Positions 21,170 to 21,584 of a stretch of DNA of 21,584 nucleotides are shown here, one piece after another. The DNA is taken from the NCBI GenBank assembly GCA_964557575.1, contig CAZLBC010000084.1, positions 1-21,584 of the forward strand, read 5' to 3'. The notes under the pieces are model-generated. The model searched no databases and was not told the DNA's origin. It saw only the letters and a list, made by a program, of their open reading frames with translations. Each line of letters starts with the position of its first letter. Within the stretch, counting starts at the first letter, position 1. Source of the stretch: CAZLBC01 sp964557575. Lineage in GTDB: Bacteria > Planctomycetota > Phycisphaerae > SM23-33. The position numbers and the translations under genes were made by a program.

Positions 21170-21584
21170 CACTTCTTCACCCACGGGAAATAGGTGATCC
21201 GGATCTCCGTGGCGCCGTAGGGCACGAGGACGATCTCCTCGGCCGCGCCGGCCGCCGTCACCGGGCTCGCCGGCGGCTCGACCGCCCGGGCCGGGAAGTC
21301 CTTCCGATACGTCCCCCAGCCGCCCGCGTCGGTCCTGACGGCCTTCAGTTTCAGTGTCACCGGGGCGTCCGGCGCCCGGAAGGGCTGGGCGGGCATCGTG
21401 TCGGCGACGACCGTCTCGATAGCCGGGCGCCCCGCCGCATCCAGCAGGAGGGCGTAGTTCCAGGGGCCTTTCGGCCGGATCTCGCGGGTGTGGAACCGCC
21501 CGTCGAGGTACGACCGGGTCTCCTTCCACTCTTCGGGGATCAACAGCGAAAAGACCAGCGGCCCGCGGGTGACGGCGACCGCGT
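21169..21584 (-). CDS. GH127/DUF1680-like glycosidase, C-terminal part
   Basis: The 5' end lies beyond the window; about 138 C-terminal residues are visible. AVAVTRGPLVFSLLIPEEWK is the typical late block of DUF1680/GH127 beta-L-arabinofuranosidases (V-x-R-G-P-L-V-F/Y), followed by GPWNYALLLD, a beta-sandwich (APVTLKLKAVRTDAGGWGTY) and the family-like ending EEIVLVPYGATEIRITYFPW. The catalytic residues would be upstream. Its stop overlaps the start of the GH-A gene, so the two form an operon that probably released arabinose units from plant-type polysaccharide. GH127 versus the related GH146 cannot be separated on this portion. Confidence 0.7.
   Translation of the reverse strand, partial: AVAVTRGPLVFSLLIPEEWKETRSYLDGRFHTREIRPKGPWNYALLLDAAGRPAIETVVADTMPAQPFRAPDAPVTLKLKAVRTDAGGWGTYRKDFPARAVEPPASPVTAAGAAEEIVLVPYGATEIRITYFPWVKK

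Noticed and set aside
1..21584. CRISPR array, tRNA, rRNA or riboswitch
   Set aside because: I saw no regularly spaced direct repeats, cloverleaf-like segments or known aptamer motifs in the spacers.

Overview
High-GC, gene-dense scaffold piece with many exported carbohydrate-related proteins: an S1 sulfatase with a Tat-like leader, a 3-keto-disaccharide hydrolase/DUF1080 protein, GH43/32-like, GH-A and GH127-like proteins, and a secreted methyltransferase-fold/quinoprotein fusion. It also has a TPR-sulfotransferase. This combination points to Planctomycetota or a related PVC-type bacterium, probably a metagenome scaffold because it contains a run of exactly 100 Ns. The lineage is inferred from gene content only. 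I see no rRNA, tRNA or CRISPR array.

Layout. 1-430: decayed remnant. 429-2672 (-): SGNH/GDSL lipoprotein and an intact DUF4143-type AAA ATPase, whose promoter lies inside a large palindrome. 2862-7369 (+): alpha/beta hydrolase overlapping a C45-type Ntn hydrolase, then a small membrane protein closed by a terminator, then a DUF1080 protein. 7441-7833 (-): palindromes and an internally deleted DUF1566 gene. 7911-8631 (+): Phd/PIN toxin-antitoxin pair with a clear promoter/operator. 8658-10742 (+): TPR-sulfotransferase. 10743-11369: repeat-rich AT-richer spacer and a sialidase 3' remnant. 11467-13065 (+): sulfatase. 13133-17096 (+): 50-aa protein, truncated exported protein, zinc-ribbon protein, methyltransferase/PQQ fusion. 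17097-17300: REP-like repeats on both sides of the N gap. 17301-18125: two more broken genes (antitoxin-like/nucleotidyltransferase, CBM6). 18209-19192 (+): GH43/32-like protein. 19164-19997 (-): broken second DUF4143 ATPase. 20074-21584 (-): broken GH-A glycosidase and the end of a GH127-like gene.

The intact genes suggest capture and trimming of sulfated or acylated polysaccharides outside the cytoplasm, with an independent toxin-antitoxin cassette between operons.

Two patterns stand out. First, DUF4143 ATPase loci are tied to long palindromes: the intact one carries its promoter in a palindrome, the truncated one begins at a 45-bp palindrome, and a third palindrome precedes a short ATPase-like N-terminus. 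Second, about eight loci are broken, and several keep recognisable 5' and 3' ends but have lost the middle. That is either real gene erosion or collapsed assembly, and long-read mapping would tell which.
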